From Panagrolaimus kolymaensis (lineage: Eukaryota; Nematoda; Chromadorea; Rhabditida; Panagrolaimidae), in NCBI GenBank assembly GCA_028622995.1, contig JAJQJQ010000029.1, positions 434,001-498,000 on the forward strand: a DNA stretch of 64,000 nt. The letters are read 5' to 3'. Positions within the stretch are counted from its first letter, which is position 1, and the number at the start of each line of letters is the position of its first letter. The notes beneath the pieces were generated by a model, which ran no database searches, was not told the DNA's origin, and saw only the letters and a program-made list of their open reading frames with translations. The translations under genes and the position numbers were made by a program. Below, in pieces: positions 10,795 through 22,396 of the stretch.

Positions 10795-12432
10795 CTTTAA
10801 TCAATTTATAAGTAAAAAAGCTGTTTGGAGCTATTGCAATAATGAAAATGTTTTGATTAATAGGTAGACGTGATGTATATGGCTTTTCTAAGACATTAAC
10901 AATTTTTTAAAACATGAAAATACTGAAAGAAAATGGACAAAAGCAAGCGTGAAAAACGCAAGGGTAAGGGAATCAAAAAATATTACAAAACTGTTGAGGA
11001 AGTTACGATTGTTATTTTTGACCAGCACAAAGAGACACACATACAAAGCGCAGTTTAAAAAAAGAAAAAAGCAATAGCGCAATGGATACGCCGACTGCTT
11101 TTAGGAAGGCCATCAAAGAAAGAAGTTTAAAAAGCGATCGTTTGTGATTTAAAAAAAGAAAGAAAATAAAAAGCTTTTGTTATTCAAACTATTTATTTTT
11201 AGTGGTTACACAGTTTAGAGAAACAAAAATAGAAAGATAATATTTTTTGAATGATAATGAAAATTTGTACAAAACATACAAATAAAATAGTTATATAAAA
11301 AAGCTGTTAAAATTAAACTATTTTCATTATTTATTTTAAAAATTTTGAGTTTTGTTTGCTTTTGATCAACTTTCACCCAAAAAAGCAAAAGCTATGGAAA
11401 AAATTTATTTGAGCGATTCAAAGAAAAAAACAAAACAAAAACTCGAAGATTGATTAGTAAATAACCTAAAGACATTTTTATGGGAAGAATTAAGCTTTAA
11501 ATAGCGAAAAAGTCTAGCATAAACGATATACATTCAATTAAAAATCAAAAATTTACGACAAAAATAGAAAACCAAGCTTTTTTTCCGTCCAAAAAAATAA
11601 AGAATCAATGAAAAATATTTAATTTATCCCAAAAATTTTGTACTTTCAAAACCACGTACTTAACCCCTGTGGTACTTTTCGTTTGGTCGATCATCGAGGG
11701 ACATCCATCCATCCTCCGAGGATGGGAATTCCCATCCCCTATTCAGCTATGAAAAAAAAATTGAACTATAGTTAAGAAAGTTCGTGTCCAATTTTTTTAG
11801 AAACAAAAAATTTTAAAGGAAAGATTCTTTATTATCCTTTTTTTATCCTTTATTTACCAAAATGAGTTGTTAGTACATTTTGTTTTTGTTTTATTTGTGT
11901 CTCTCATCGCGATTGAGCTTGTCCATTTCTACTCCGCCTTTGATTGAAAATGATTGCGCTGTGTTACGTAAACATTGTTATTTTTTTCTTTTTTAGATCG
12001 ATAACAAAAGAATCCGGGTTTGAGTGTCAACATAGTTTTTAAAAGAAAGAGGTTTATGGAATTTTAAACTGATAATTCGTATTTTTCTTTTGACAATATC
12101 TTCGATTAAATATTCATTTTTTTTAGCTTTATAAAAAATATGTATTCAATAAAAGATAATATTGATTTTTAGCTAAATCAAAGCAGGAACAAAAAAACCA
12201 ACATGCTGATTAATATACAAAAATCTCTATTTTTTTAATGCAGTAAAGGAAAAGATATTTATTTTGGTAATCTTCCATGAATCATTTCCAACAATCAGAG
12301 ACGAATACATGCGAAAAAGAAATAAAATTTATTATGAAGCTTTTACTTGTTTTATGCAAATTTGTTTAGAAAAAACGCTTCATTGTCAAAAAAGTGAAAG
12401 CCGTCATTTTGAGTTTCTAAACACTTTCAACC
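10795..12432. other. intergenic, 1.6 kb
   Basis: AT-rich and without a credible exon. One notable patch at 11640-11750 is GC-richer and contains overlapping palindromes (see the feature at 11709). Frames on either strand are low-complexity. Confidence 0.5.
11709..11737. repeat. overlapping perfect palindromes
   Basis: CCATCCT-CCG-AGGATGG (11709-11725) is a perfect 7-base-pair hairpin. GGATGGGAATTCCCATCC (11720-11737) is a perfect 18-base palindrome. They share the AGGATGG arm, so only one can form at a time. No neighbouring gene explains them. Confidence 0.75.
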
Positions 12433-12594
12433 ATGTTGTCGTCGTCGTCTCTGGTTTCAATGAAAAAACAATTGAAATATTTAATAATTATCTTTCTTGG
12501 AATTATGGCGTTATGGTATTTCTTCTTCTTTCAAGATGAAACATTGCTTGGAAAGTTGGAAAGCATTGATGTAAGTTTACTTTTCTTTGTTTTG

Positions 12595-12625
<31 letters not shown>

Positions 12626-15016
12626 CTTTATTATCGAAAGTAATCTTAAATTTAAAAAACTTTTTACGAACCATAGGGTTTGCTTAAAGTGGCAATAGGT
12701 TGGTTATATTAAAATCTATCGTTTTTTTAAATTTCACTGTAACACTAACCACAAACATTTTTAGGCGAGCTTTAATTTCTTGAATGATGATGGCTGCAAA
12801 TTTGTTGCAAATCCATTTGATCCAAGAATATCCGGATATTATGAAAAGCGTTCACCTCTTCAATGTGATTCGATACAAGTTTGTTGTTTTTTTCTTTCTT
12901 CATTTTCCTCTTTCAACCATATTTTTATATTTTTAGAAAAAAGAAACTGCTCTCATTAATGGTACTTTGATGCTTTTGAATCCTAATTCATCATGCAAAT
13001 ATCGATATTTTGGTCATAACACTGGTGTGTCTGATAAAACCGTGAAATATGAAGAATGGATGTCATTGAATTCAACTCCAGTCAAACTTAAAAATGATTT
13101 TGTTGATGTTTCATGTATTAACGAACTTGGTAATGAAAGATATCGATATCAATGGGCTACGGTTATACCTAAAAATGTTTCACTTGAAACTGGAAAGTAA
13201 GTTTTTTGTTTTGTTTAAACATGTTTATATATGCATGAATGTTTTAGGCCATTCGAAGATGAAACAGAAGATCAATTGAGCTTCATTATGATTGGAATAG
13301 ATTCAATGTCACGTTCAAATATGTTTCGTCAAATGCCAAAAACTATGAAAATGTTGAATAATCTTGGATTCGTTGTTATGGAAAAGCATGCTAAAGTTGG
13401 AGAAAATAGTTATCCAAATCTTATGGCAATTTTTTTGGGCGAACATGTTATTGATGTTAATCAGAAGGTTAGAGTTTGTTACATTTCTTTATTTTATCAT
13501 AGTTTATCTTAAACATATTCCAGGAATTTGAAGCCACCATTCCATGGGAGTCATACACAAGATTCGATAATTGGACAACTTTACCCTGGTTCACTTTTGG
13601 TAAACATGGATATGCAACTTTTTATTCTGAAGATTGGCCTGGTTATGGACTATTTACTTTTAATAGTTATGGTTTCACTGCTCGTCAACTTTCCGACCAT
13701 TATTTTCTTCCATGGTCTTTTGCTATTGATGAATCAAATTCGAAGAAGAAAAGTAATAAATGGTGTTATGATGATATATCTGTTCATAAACTATATTTGG
13801 ATTATCTTCAAAGTTTTTTGAAAGGTCTGTTTTTTGCCTTTGCATCATCATTCATTTAGTTGTGTAAAAACATTTTGGTTTAAACATTTTCCGTTTGTTT
13901 GTTTTTTTCTAGGTGGAAAAATTTCTTAGAGCTTGTATAACTTTTATTTTTCAGGTTATGAAGGAAAAAGGAAATTTGTATTTCAATGGTTTAATGAATT
14001 ATCGCATGACAATATGAACACTCCTCAATATATGGATGATAATTTTGCTGAATTTCTTTCAACCATGGAACCACATTTCAATAAATCAATTGTTATAGTT
14101 TTTTCTGATCATGGGCAACGTATCTCCGGGTTTCGTCAATCTTTTCTTGGTCGTTTAGAATCAAAACTTCCATTTTTATCTGTTCGTTTACCTGAATGGT
14201 TCAAAGAGAAACATCGTGAGCTTTCAGCAAATTTGATATCTAATAGAAAAGTTTTAACTAATCACTTTGATCTTCATGCTTTGCTTAAACATACATTACA
14301 GGTACACTTTTTTGTTTTGTTTATTTTGCTCACTGTTATTTTTTTTGTAGGGTAATTATACAACTTTGGATGCTCCATTACTTCCTCGTGGCATTTCTTT
14401 ACTATCGTCAATTCCACATCGAACTTGTTTGGATGCAGAAATTCCATCACAATTTTGTCCATGCTTTGAAGAAACTCAACTTCCACCATCAAATGGAATC
14501 AAATATGCTAATTTAATACTTCAAAAGATTCATGATTATTTCAAAGAAAAAAGTGTTACTGTAAGTTCTTTTTTTGTTGATAAATTCCAAAAAAATAGTG
14601 GCATTAAACAAAAATGTGTAATTTTGTTGCTTCACTAACCTCTTATTTATCCATACCTCATGTTTCTCTTTTTCTTTTTCAGAGAAAATGTTTATGGATG
14701 AAATTGAACAATGTAACATCTTTATCACGTACAATTCCACCTTCTTCTGTTACAACCGATGTTAAATCCAAAATTATTCATTATCATGTTCAATTTTCTG
14801 TTCAATCTCCATCCAATGCTATTTTTGAAGGTGTCGTTATTGAAGATGAATCAACTGGAAAATTAACTGCTTTGAATGATATTGAAAGAGTTAATAAGTA
14901 AGTCAATGATGAAACTTTCAAACGTTTTATTTCTTTTATCGTCAATTTTTAGGTATGGCAATACTTCACTCTGTGTTGATAGTCCTATTCTTAGAAAATT
15001 ATGTTATTGTGTTTAA
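12433..15016 (+). CDS. DUF229 family type II membrane protein, gene 1
   Basis: Nine exons with consistent phase: 12433-12570, 12765-12878, 12937-13196, 13248-13467, 13524-13824, 13955-14301, 14351-14560, 14683-14897, 14953-15016, giving 622 residues. ATG 12460 is an alternative start nine codons on. Residues about 15-33 form a signal anchor. The body has the DUF229 landmarks: IMIGIDSMSRSNMFRQMP near 184-201, the FSDHGQRISG block near 394-403, and conserved Cys in the C-terminal part (CLDAEIPSQFCPC). DUF229 proteins are nematode-expanded and related in fold to sulfatase/alkaline phosphatase-type enzymes; the Asp-Ser and Asp-His positions fit such an active site, but activity is unproven. Polyadenylation signal AATAAA is at 15037. 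A second member is at 26021-29848. Confidence 0.9.
12583..12622 (+). repeat. (TTTTG)n microsatellite in DUF229 intron 1
   Basis: Seven or so tandem TTTTG units inside the first intron of the DUF229 gene. It is a likely length-polymorphic site. Confidence 0.85.
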
Positions 15017-15036
15017 TGTTTTGGTATTTTTGAATT

Positions 15037-15042
15037 AATAAA
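15037..15042 (+). terminator. polyadenylation signal AATAAA
   Basis: Perfect AATAAA 21 bases after the DUF229 stop codon. Confidence 0.7.
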
Positions 15043-15206
15043 GTATACTTTTTTGATTATAAGCAACATTTGATTCATTTTCAAGACTATTTATTGAGAT
15101 TGGTCAATGGTTAAAGTGTCATAAGGTTAACTTCCCGCTACTATCGTTATACCCTTTATTACCAATTAACATAATATAAAGACAGTAGCAACATTTTACA
15201 AATATC

Positions 15207-15293
15207 CTAAGTCTTATAAGCATTATGAGATGAGAAAATACAATCAATTTCATCCCGCCATTTTATGCCAGCAGGCAAAACTGGACATACAAC
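15207..15293 (-). CDS. possible last exon of a small secreted peptide
   Basis: On the minus strand an acceptor (AATTCAG) at 15296-15294 opens a frame FVCPVLPAGIKWRDEIDC... ending in a TAG at 15207. It would join in phase to an upstream exon around 15520-15430 that encodes a hydrophobic leader (KLFLFLIIIVVPRIVFN) and ends at a GTAAGC donor. No start ATG was found for the leader exon. The Cys content and leader would suit a small secreted peptide, but the model is incomplete and could be chance. Confidence 0.25.
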   Translation of the reverse strand, partial: VVCPVLPAGIKWRDEIDCIFSSHNAYKT

Positions 15294-15636
15294 TGAATTA
15301 TAAGTGTTTTCTTTTTTCAACTGATGAGAGATTTTTTTATCATTTATTAGTAAACGAGAATATGTAGAAAAAAATAAAAAAAGTTATACGTTTTCATAAA
15401 AAAAGGAAGAAAAAAAGATTTACGATGCTTACAATTAAATACGATCCTAGGCACAACAATAATTATCAAGAACAAAAAAAAGTTTAGAAATAGTTAAAAC
15501 TAAAAAAATGAAAGCAAAAACATTTTTTCAAAAACTTGAGAGTATGTATGTCATATTTTTTCAGATAAACCCCAGCCAGTGGCGCCATAATTCTTGGAAG
15601 AGAGCCACAATACAAGAAATCTTTAAAAAAAATTAG

Positions 15637-16692
15637 TTAATGGACTCGTCTTCTTTTAGCATTTCTTCCATTTTCATCATATTCTGTTGGGGTTAAATAT
15701 ATTTCTTCAATCATTTTCGCTTTTTCCATATCAAGTTGAGGAAAATTTATAAGTACTCGAACACCATGATTTTTTTCTTCGTTAATTATACTGTCAGCAA
15801 AATTTTGGAGTCGCGCGATATATTCTGCTGAAGTAATATTATGAGAAAAAGTGAGATTAAATTTTGCGTGTCTATGCTTCTGAAAAAAAATTATAAACGT
15901 TTATTTATAAAAAATTTTCTTCCAAAAGTTAAGACTCACTTTCATGAAAATTGTGAATGCTTCAATATCAAAACCTTCTAAGACATTTTCGAATTGAAAA
16001 TTAATCAATTTTTTAAAGGTTGGAAGCTCATTTATTTGACCAACAACTTCGGAGGATAAAACTGGGTTTTCATGACGAAAAGAGCTGCAATTATACATTT
16101 CTTAAAATTTATTTTTAAAAAAGATACTAAAAACTTACATTTGTAAATCTCGAATATTTGGAAGCAGCTTTAAAATTTTATCAAATTCCGCCATGCTTCC
16201 ATCGTCATTTTTAAAAATCACGTTATTTATCGAAAGTGTTTTGAGCTTATTGGATGATGTTAGAAAACATAAATGATCAAAGAAAATCGATTCATTATCC
16301 AAGTTTAAATGAAGAATATCACTTCGATAAATTTTTGAGATAAACATGCGATTGATGCCGTTGGTATTGTACATGGCCATTAAACGTCCAGTCAGCCATA
16401 ACTTGAAGGGATAAGTTTTGACATTGATTATTTTACTCTTTCGGCGCAAAGAAGCTTCCCAAATTGTTAGCTCACGGTCACCTAAATCGGTTTCAGTAGG
16501 TTTTAAGGAATCGACAACGATGATTTGATTTTTTGGAAAAAAATATTTTGAAGTTTTTACTAATTTTTTCCATGCTCGAGAAGAACTTGGATTTTTAGTT
16601 AAATAATGGACAATATTTTCAGGAATTGAAAATTGTTGTGGACGAGGTGAAGCAAAAGTAAATTTAGGATTTGAGAAATCTGTATCATCCAT
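15637..16692 (-). CDS. F-box-like family protein (distant member)
   Basis: Three exons, 16692-16139, 16084-15940 and 15879-15637, phases consistent, 313 residues. It starts with the family block FSIPENIVHYLTKNPSSS..WKKLVKTSKYFF (residues about 22-53), which resembles an F-box: a helix beginning with Pro, then a KL..(C)KYF segment. The exon layout matches the tandem array at 33-46 kb: long first exon ending in phase 2, a middle exon of about 142 bases, and a short last exon. The C-terminus has a basic KRRRVH end that may be a nuclear signal. F-box proteins act as substrate adaptors of SCF ubiquitin ligases; that role is inferred from a weak match. It is the most divergent copy in the window and lies about 16 kb from the others. 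Confidence 0.75.
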
Positions 16693-18184
16693 TTTTTCTT
16701 TGAACTAAAACAAAAAAATTTTTAGAACAAGCAACAAAAAAAGAAAGAATCAACAATGCCCGAAAAAATAAATACACGAATTAAGAAAACAATTTTTAAC
16801 GAAAAAAAAAACAGAAGAAAAGTACTTCGCTGATGCAAAAAAAGGTCATAAAAGATACAATAAAAGATTTTAGAGGAGGCACGATTTACGCCTATTTTTT
16901 GGAAGGCAAAGTAAAAATTATGTGTTGCGCAATCTCATAAATGTCTTTTTCTTTCTCCGAAAAAACAAAATTGTCATCCACTCAAAGAAACATAGGGCAG
17001 TAGTCATCGATCACGTAAGTGACAAAAAAATAACTAAACGAAAGCCGAAAGCCTTCGATACACAAAAAAAATGGCGCCATTCTTTTTTTATCCCATAAAA
17101 CGACGATCACAAAAGATACTAAAAATTTTAAAATTGTTGCGTCTTTGGTATTTAAAAAAAAAGAAGAGTGCCATGTATATTAATGAAAGAATTCCGATGA
17201 TCGACAGTATCAAATGAAAAGAAATTTCCTGATGTTAACATCTGGGCCAAAAAAAGGCGCTCTATTTTTTTATTCTGCAAAATGGATGCATAATCAGAAT
17301 ATCTTTATATTTTTTATTTGAAAATTGCATAACATATTTTTGATTTGTTTCTCATTTTTATTTTTAAATTTTTTCTTTTGGATGTTTAAAACTTATCGGT
17401 ACTAGAAAATCAGTAATGATCCGGCCACTTTCATTTATCATTTATTCAAATCTTTATTAACATCAGAAAAACATTCAATAACAAATAATAAAAAACGCAT
17501 GACTTTAATAAAAAAAATTAATTGGTTTCTGACAGTACCAAAAATTAAGTAAAGTAAATAATTTTTGTGTGCTAACTATGCATTTTTTTAAGAGCTTTAT
17601 CATTCTTTTTTTTATTGATTGACGATTCACATTCTTGCCTTTATTGTAAACTTCGATTATTTACTACACTAATCTTCGAAGCATTTCATTTCATTATTTA
17701 TTAAACATATTTTTCAAAACTGCAAAAGCAAAATCAAATCAAAAAGATTAAATTAAAAAAATATATTCAATCAATAAATTACAGCACATAACAAAAAAAG
17801 GAGATGAGGTGAAGCAAAAGCTGCCACAATGGGTAGTTGTAGTTGATGATCGAAAGGAAGAATATTTTCAGCCATAATTCCAAGTAAAAAAATATTAAAA
17901 AGTGTTGAAGGTAAAAAACTTGAAATTTTCCAATTGGTCAAGGAAAAAGGTTAGTGGACATAAAGATTTCGAAATCTAACTGGACGCTCATTCTAATTTT
18001 ACTTTTTGCAAAATTGACACAATGCCAGAATTTTATTATTTTTTTTTATTATTTAAAAGTTAGTTGTTGCAAAACAACAAACACCAAACATATATTTTTT
18101 GTTTATTGTTTTTTTTTGTTTTCCAAAAAATTAAATATTTTGATTCTTAGTTTTTTTAAATTTAAAAACTCATCAGCAGCAGCC
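16693..18184. other. intergenic, 1.5 kb
   Basis: Divergent promoter region between the F-box-like gene and the RTN4IP1-like gene. I see no exon or repeat that I can support. A TTGATTCTTAG signal at about 18140-18150 could be a splice or trans-splice acceptor for the downstream gene. Confidence 0.4.
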
Positions 18185-19967
18185 ATGAGACGAGCAAATC
18201 CTTTACCAATTTCAATGCAAGCATGGGTCGTTGAAAAGTTTAAAGGTCCATTGATTAAACGAGAAGTTCCCATTCCACAAATCACTCAACCCGATCAAAT
18301 ATTGATTAAAGTTAAAGTTAGTTTTTAGTTTCATATTTTTTTCCTTCAAAAATTTAAATATATATTTTTTTTTTTTTGCAGGCGGCAAGCGTAAATAAAA
18401 TTGATACAAATTTAACAGAAGGTTATGGACAAAATATTTTATCCACTTGGAAACAATTGGAAAAAGGATCTCTTCAAAGTTCAGAAGCTTCTAGACTTCC
18501 ATTTATTTCTGGACGTGATTGTTCTGGGGAAATCGTGGATATTGGTTCAAATGTAAGAAATGTTCAAGTTTCGGATGAAGTTATTGCTGTGGTACCCGGA
18601 ACTTGGCAAGGCACACATGCTGAATATGTTGTGACCAAATCAAATGCAATCGCAAAAAAACCATTTAAAATTAGTCATGTTGAAGCCACAACTATGCCAT
18701 TTGTTGCATGTACAGCTTGGCAAGCTTTAGTCACTGTAAGTCAAGGAAGGCAAAGATTTAGGAATATATAAAATTATGAGAAAAACATTTTATATATAAA
18801 AATTATAAAATCATAAAAGCTTTTAACAGATAAAAGATAGCAAATTCTTTAATAATTTTCGTTATTATCCAAACTTTTGGAAAATATGTAAATTTTTGCA
18901 ACAAAAAACTTGGTTATTCTTTTTTTTTTATCTTCCACCAAAACTTTGAGAATTTTTCGTTTTTTGTGATTTTAAAAAGAATGTGTTTCAGGCGGCTCAA
19001 GTAAATCCAAATAATGCTCGTGGAATCAAAGCCCTGATTCATGGTGGTTCAGGTGGAGTTGGATCTGCTGCAATTCAAATGCTTCAAGCTTGGGGAGCTG
19101 ATAAGGTTGTAGCCACCTGTGCTTCTCAACAGTAAGTAATTAAGTTACTGAAAGAAAACAGTAAAGTTTTTGGAAGAGTTTTTCCATCAAAAAACTTTCT
19201 ATCATTTTTTGTTAATAATGATAGTAACCATTTCTGAACAGTATTTTGACAAATCTTATTACTCTCCTCAACCTCCAAAAAATTTGCCTTTTTGACTATT
19301 TTTTTAATATCGACCATTTTCAGTATGGATTATGTTCGATCTATGGGTGGCATTCCAGTGGATTTCAATGACCATTCCGCTAAAGATAAATTATCCAGCG
19401 AAGGTCCATTCGATGTAATTTTTGATTGTGTTGAATCTGATTTAGCTCAATGGAGTGATAATGTTATGAGATCATGGAAAAATAGCGTTCATGTAAGCAT
19501 TGTTAGTCCACTGTTTAAAGAAACAGATAAATATGGCCTTCCTTTTGGTGTTCTTTCCACAGCACTAAGATATTTTCAAAGAAGCGCGCTATTTCCGCTC
19601 AATGGTCGATGGTTTACATATGCATATTTTTGGCCAAGTGAAAAATGCTTAAATCAAATAAGTAATTTAATTGATAATGGACAAGTTCGTTTCTTTTTCT
19701 GGCTTTTAGAAGAAAAAAAATTTTATATTCTAATTTTTTTAGATTAAAATTCCAAATATTGAAAAAATATATAAATTCGATGACGCCCCTTCCGCTTATA
19801 AACATTGTTCCACTCAAGATGTTCGAGGAAAAATTGTTATCGATGTCGATGGTGGTGGAGGTGGAAATGATTCTGCAAAAGAATCAGCACCAATGAATTC
19901 TCCCCAAACAGATGTGTCAGATTTAGATCCCATGCCTTATCCAACTCCTTATAAAGCAACCACATAG
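18185..19967 (+). CDS. rad-8: RTN4IP1-like mitochondrial NAD(P)H oxidoreductase
   Basis: Five exons, 18185-18316, 18382-18735, 18992-19131, 19324-19684, 19743-19967, all in phase, 403 residues. It belongs to the zinc-independent quinone reductase branch of the medium-chain dehydrogenase family. Homologues (RTN4IP1/OPA10; rad-8 in C. elegans) act in the mitochondrial matrix in coenzyme Q synthesis. Evidence: an N-terminal GroES-like domain with KVKAASVNKID, the FISGRDCSGEIVDIG segment, the cofactor-binding loop HGGSGGVGSAAIQ near residues 177-189, and FDVIFDCVESDLAQW. The length agrees with the human protein. The start is tentative: the first in-frame ATG follows a run of Ala/Ser codons, and an upstream exon with the targeting peptide could exist. 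The Gly-rich and Ser/Pro-rich tail after KIVIDVDGGGGG is longer than usual. Confidence 0.9.
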
Positions 19968-20393
19968 AAAAATAGAAAGTTAAAAAAAGTTATTTGAGAG
20001 CTATAAAAATATGCAAATTTTCTTTGTGAACTTTTCTTTTGTCGTAAAAACTTGTATTTTTGGAAAACAATTAATTTTAGAGGAAGATAGATAGAAGAAT
20101 TTTACTGTTTTTTATTGTTGCAAAATTATACGATTTTTAAAAATAAATGCCACCCTTGCTTTTTGGTAATAAAAACATTTTTTAAATCATTTTGTTTTGT
20201 TTATTAAAAAAGCAGAAACCATATTTTACCTTTTTTCAAGAAATGCCTGGCTTCGTTTACTAAACGATGAGATCCGAAAATTTGAATAAAATATATTCTC
20301 TGAACTTGGGTGTATTTTTTTTTTGGTGACGAAAAAGCAAATGGATTTTTATTTACTTAAAATTACCCAATTAAAAAAGTTAGCTGACAACAA
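19968..20393. other. 3' region and intergenic
   Basis: AATAAA at 20142 probably serves the RTN4IP1-like gene. The rest holds no feature that I can support. Confidence 0.5.
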
Positions 20394-21701
20394 ATGGAAA
20401 AAGTTGCCAGAACTAAAAAAATCGATGTAAGCGCACTTTTTTTTGATAAACAAAAATTCAGGTTAATTGCCCCATAATAAACAAGTATGCCCCTTAGCTA
20501 ACTATAAACAGAAGCATACAGTAAAAACAATTTGTTCATATATGTCTTTTCCCAGAAAATTTATGGCTTATTATTATTTTTTGTTTTTACGATGACTTAT
20601 TTTAATATTCACCATTCTGGTAAACTTCCTCTGAATCAAGATCCAAAAATTTATCGAATTATTCAACCATTTCCTGACGGAAAAAATATACCAAGTTTTG
20701 ATGAATTTAAAGGAAGCCAAAATTTCGATAATAAGGCTTATACTTCTCAACAATTACCCAATCATTACAATTCGATGCCATTACTTTATAAATATCAAAA
20801 TCAATTAACAAATTTATGGAATACTTTTGAACCAAATTCAATCATCACCAATCGTTCGTGTCTTCGAGAATTGGCTCAAATTGATATTCTTCCAGGAAGC
20901 AAAAAATGTGAATTACATTTATATAAAGTTGGAAAACTTTCAGAAAATGGAAATCGAAATTATTATATTTTGGATATGAAAGCTAATTTTAATAATTATT
21001 CTAAAAAAGATGTTGGAAAATTTTCATTTGGTTTATGTTTTGAAGCTATGCTATCAAAAAATCCCTTTCATGAATGGACAACTTTTTCATTTAAAGAATT
21101 TCAAATGAATTTTAAAAATTTAAAAAGATCGACGATGGTTTATTATACCGCTGAAATTGATGGTTTTTTAGAGGATACACCTACCACGAATGTTGGTGAT
21201 AATTCTACCACGAAAATTGATGGTGATCTTACCACGAACGTAATTAAGGATGGTCCTTGTTCAAAAAAAGATGAAAATTTTGCCATTAAAGAAAAATTAA
21301 TTCCAGCTGAAATTAAATCTTTTCATTTAAACAAAAAAGAAGATGGCAAAATTTCTTCCTCTCATGCTTATCTAGCCGCAATTCAATGTCATTTCGCGGA
21401 TGTAAAAGATATAACTATGGGATTTCATGATTCACAACAAATTAAAATATTCAAACATATGTCTTTACAGGATTTGGAAGACATAGCTTTAGAAGAAAAT
21501 TTTAATATTAATGATGCTTTAGAAAATGTTAAAACCCAACTTGAAGAAATTATTGAAGAGTTTGAAAAAAGAGTCGAAAATGGCGCAATGCAGGAAAAAG
21601 ATATTTTGGTAATTAAAATTATTAAACTTCAAAAATATAATTGGTTGACGGGAAAATATCAATTTTATATTGATTATAAAATCCAGAAATCTGATCAATA
21701 A
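20394..21701 (+). CDS. type II membrane protein, 392 aa, unrecognised
   Basis: A short first exon (20394-20426, MEKVARTKKID) ends at a canonical GTAAGC donor. It joins in phase 0 to the main exon 20556-21701 after a TTTTCCCAG acceptor. This gives a basic cytosolic tip followed by a signal anchor (KIYGLLLFFVFTMTYFNI), hence a lumenal or extracellular body. The body has scattered Cys, several NxS/T sites and a small degenerate repeat TTNVGD / TTKIDGD / TTNVIKDG near residues 225-250. The C-terminal third is acidic and probably helical (LEDIALEENFNINDALENVK). I know of no matching family. The architecture is that of a Golgi or cell-surface protein. The second exon alone lacks a good start, which supports the two-exon model. 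Confidence 0.65.
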
Positions 21702-22396
21702 AAAATTATAAAACTTTGAGAACTGTGTAAATTTATTTGTTTGCGCTATTTTTTCTTTGAATTTTTATAATAAATAAATTTTTAAGACATTTTTAAAGAA
21801 AAAAAAAATTGCAAAGTATCTTGCTCTCGAGTGGAAGAAAAGTTAATTTTTTGATTCCTGAATGGAAATTTCCTGGAATTTAATGCATTTTACTTGTTTC
21901 AATAATTAACGTTTATTTAAAAGTAAAACAGAATAATCGTTTCAAAAAGATTTGTTTGTTCCTTGTTTTTCTGTTTTTGAAAAAAGACCGATGCACAAAC
22001 CTGTTTAAAAAAATAAAAAGAAAGCAAGAGGGAAAAAGTGTTTTGGTTGTTTTTTGCTTTTTCAGCTGTGCTGCGGTTGTTATGTACCTGCATGGTTGTT
22101 AGTTAGTTTTACCTTTCATTTCTTTCTTTTTTCTCTCTCTGTCTTTTTAAAGTTTGTAAAAGTACATACATATTTTTAAATCAATATAGCGCAATTGAGT
22201 GTGTGAGAAAAAAAACTTATGTATGTAACACATTTTTTTGACTACATTATTTTTTTTATGTAAAAAAGGTTTAATAAATTTTAATTAATTTTTTTATTTG
22301 CATCTAACAAATTTTGTACACTTTTTATTTTATTTTTTGTTTTAAAGAAAGTTAAAAGATTTTATTTTGCTTTTTTTCTTTCGAAAACGCAAAAAA
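21702..22396. other. intergenic
   Basis: AT-rich, with a pyrimidine-rich stretch at 22110-22150. No gene or repeat was found that I can support. Confidence 0.4.

Noticed and set aside
12264..12539. Plus-strand frame ahead of and overlapping DUF229 exon 1
   Set aside because: The overlapping frame from ATG 12433 carries the signal anchor and joins the DUF229 exons; this one does not continue.
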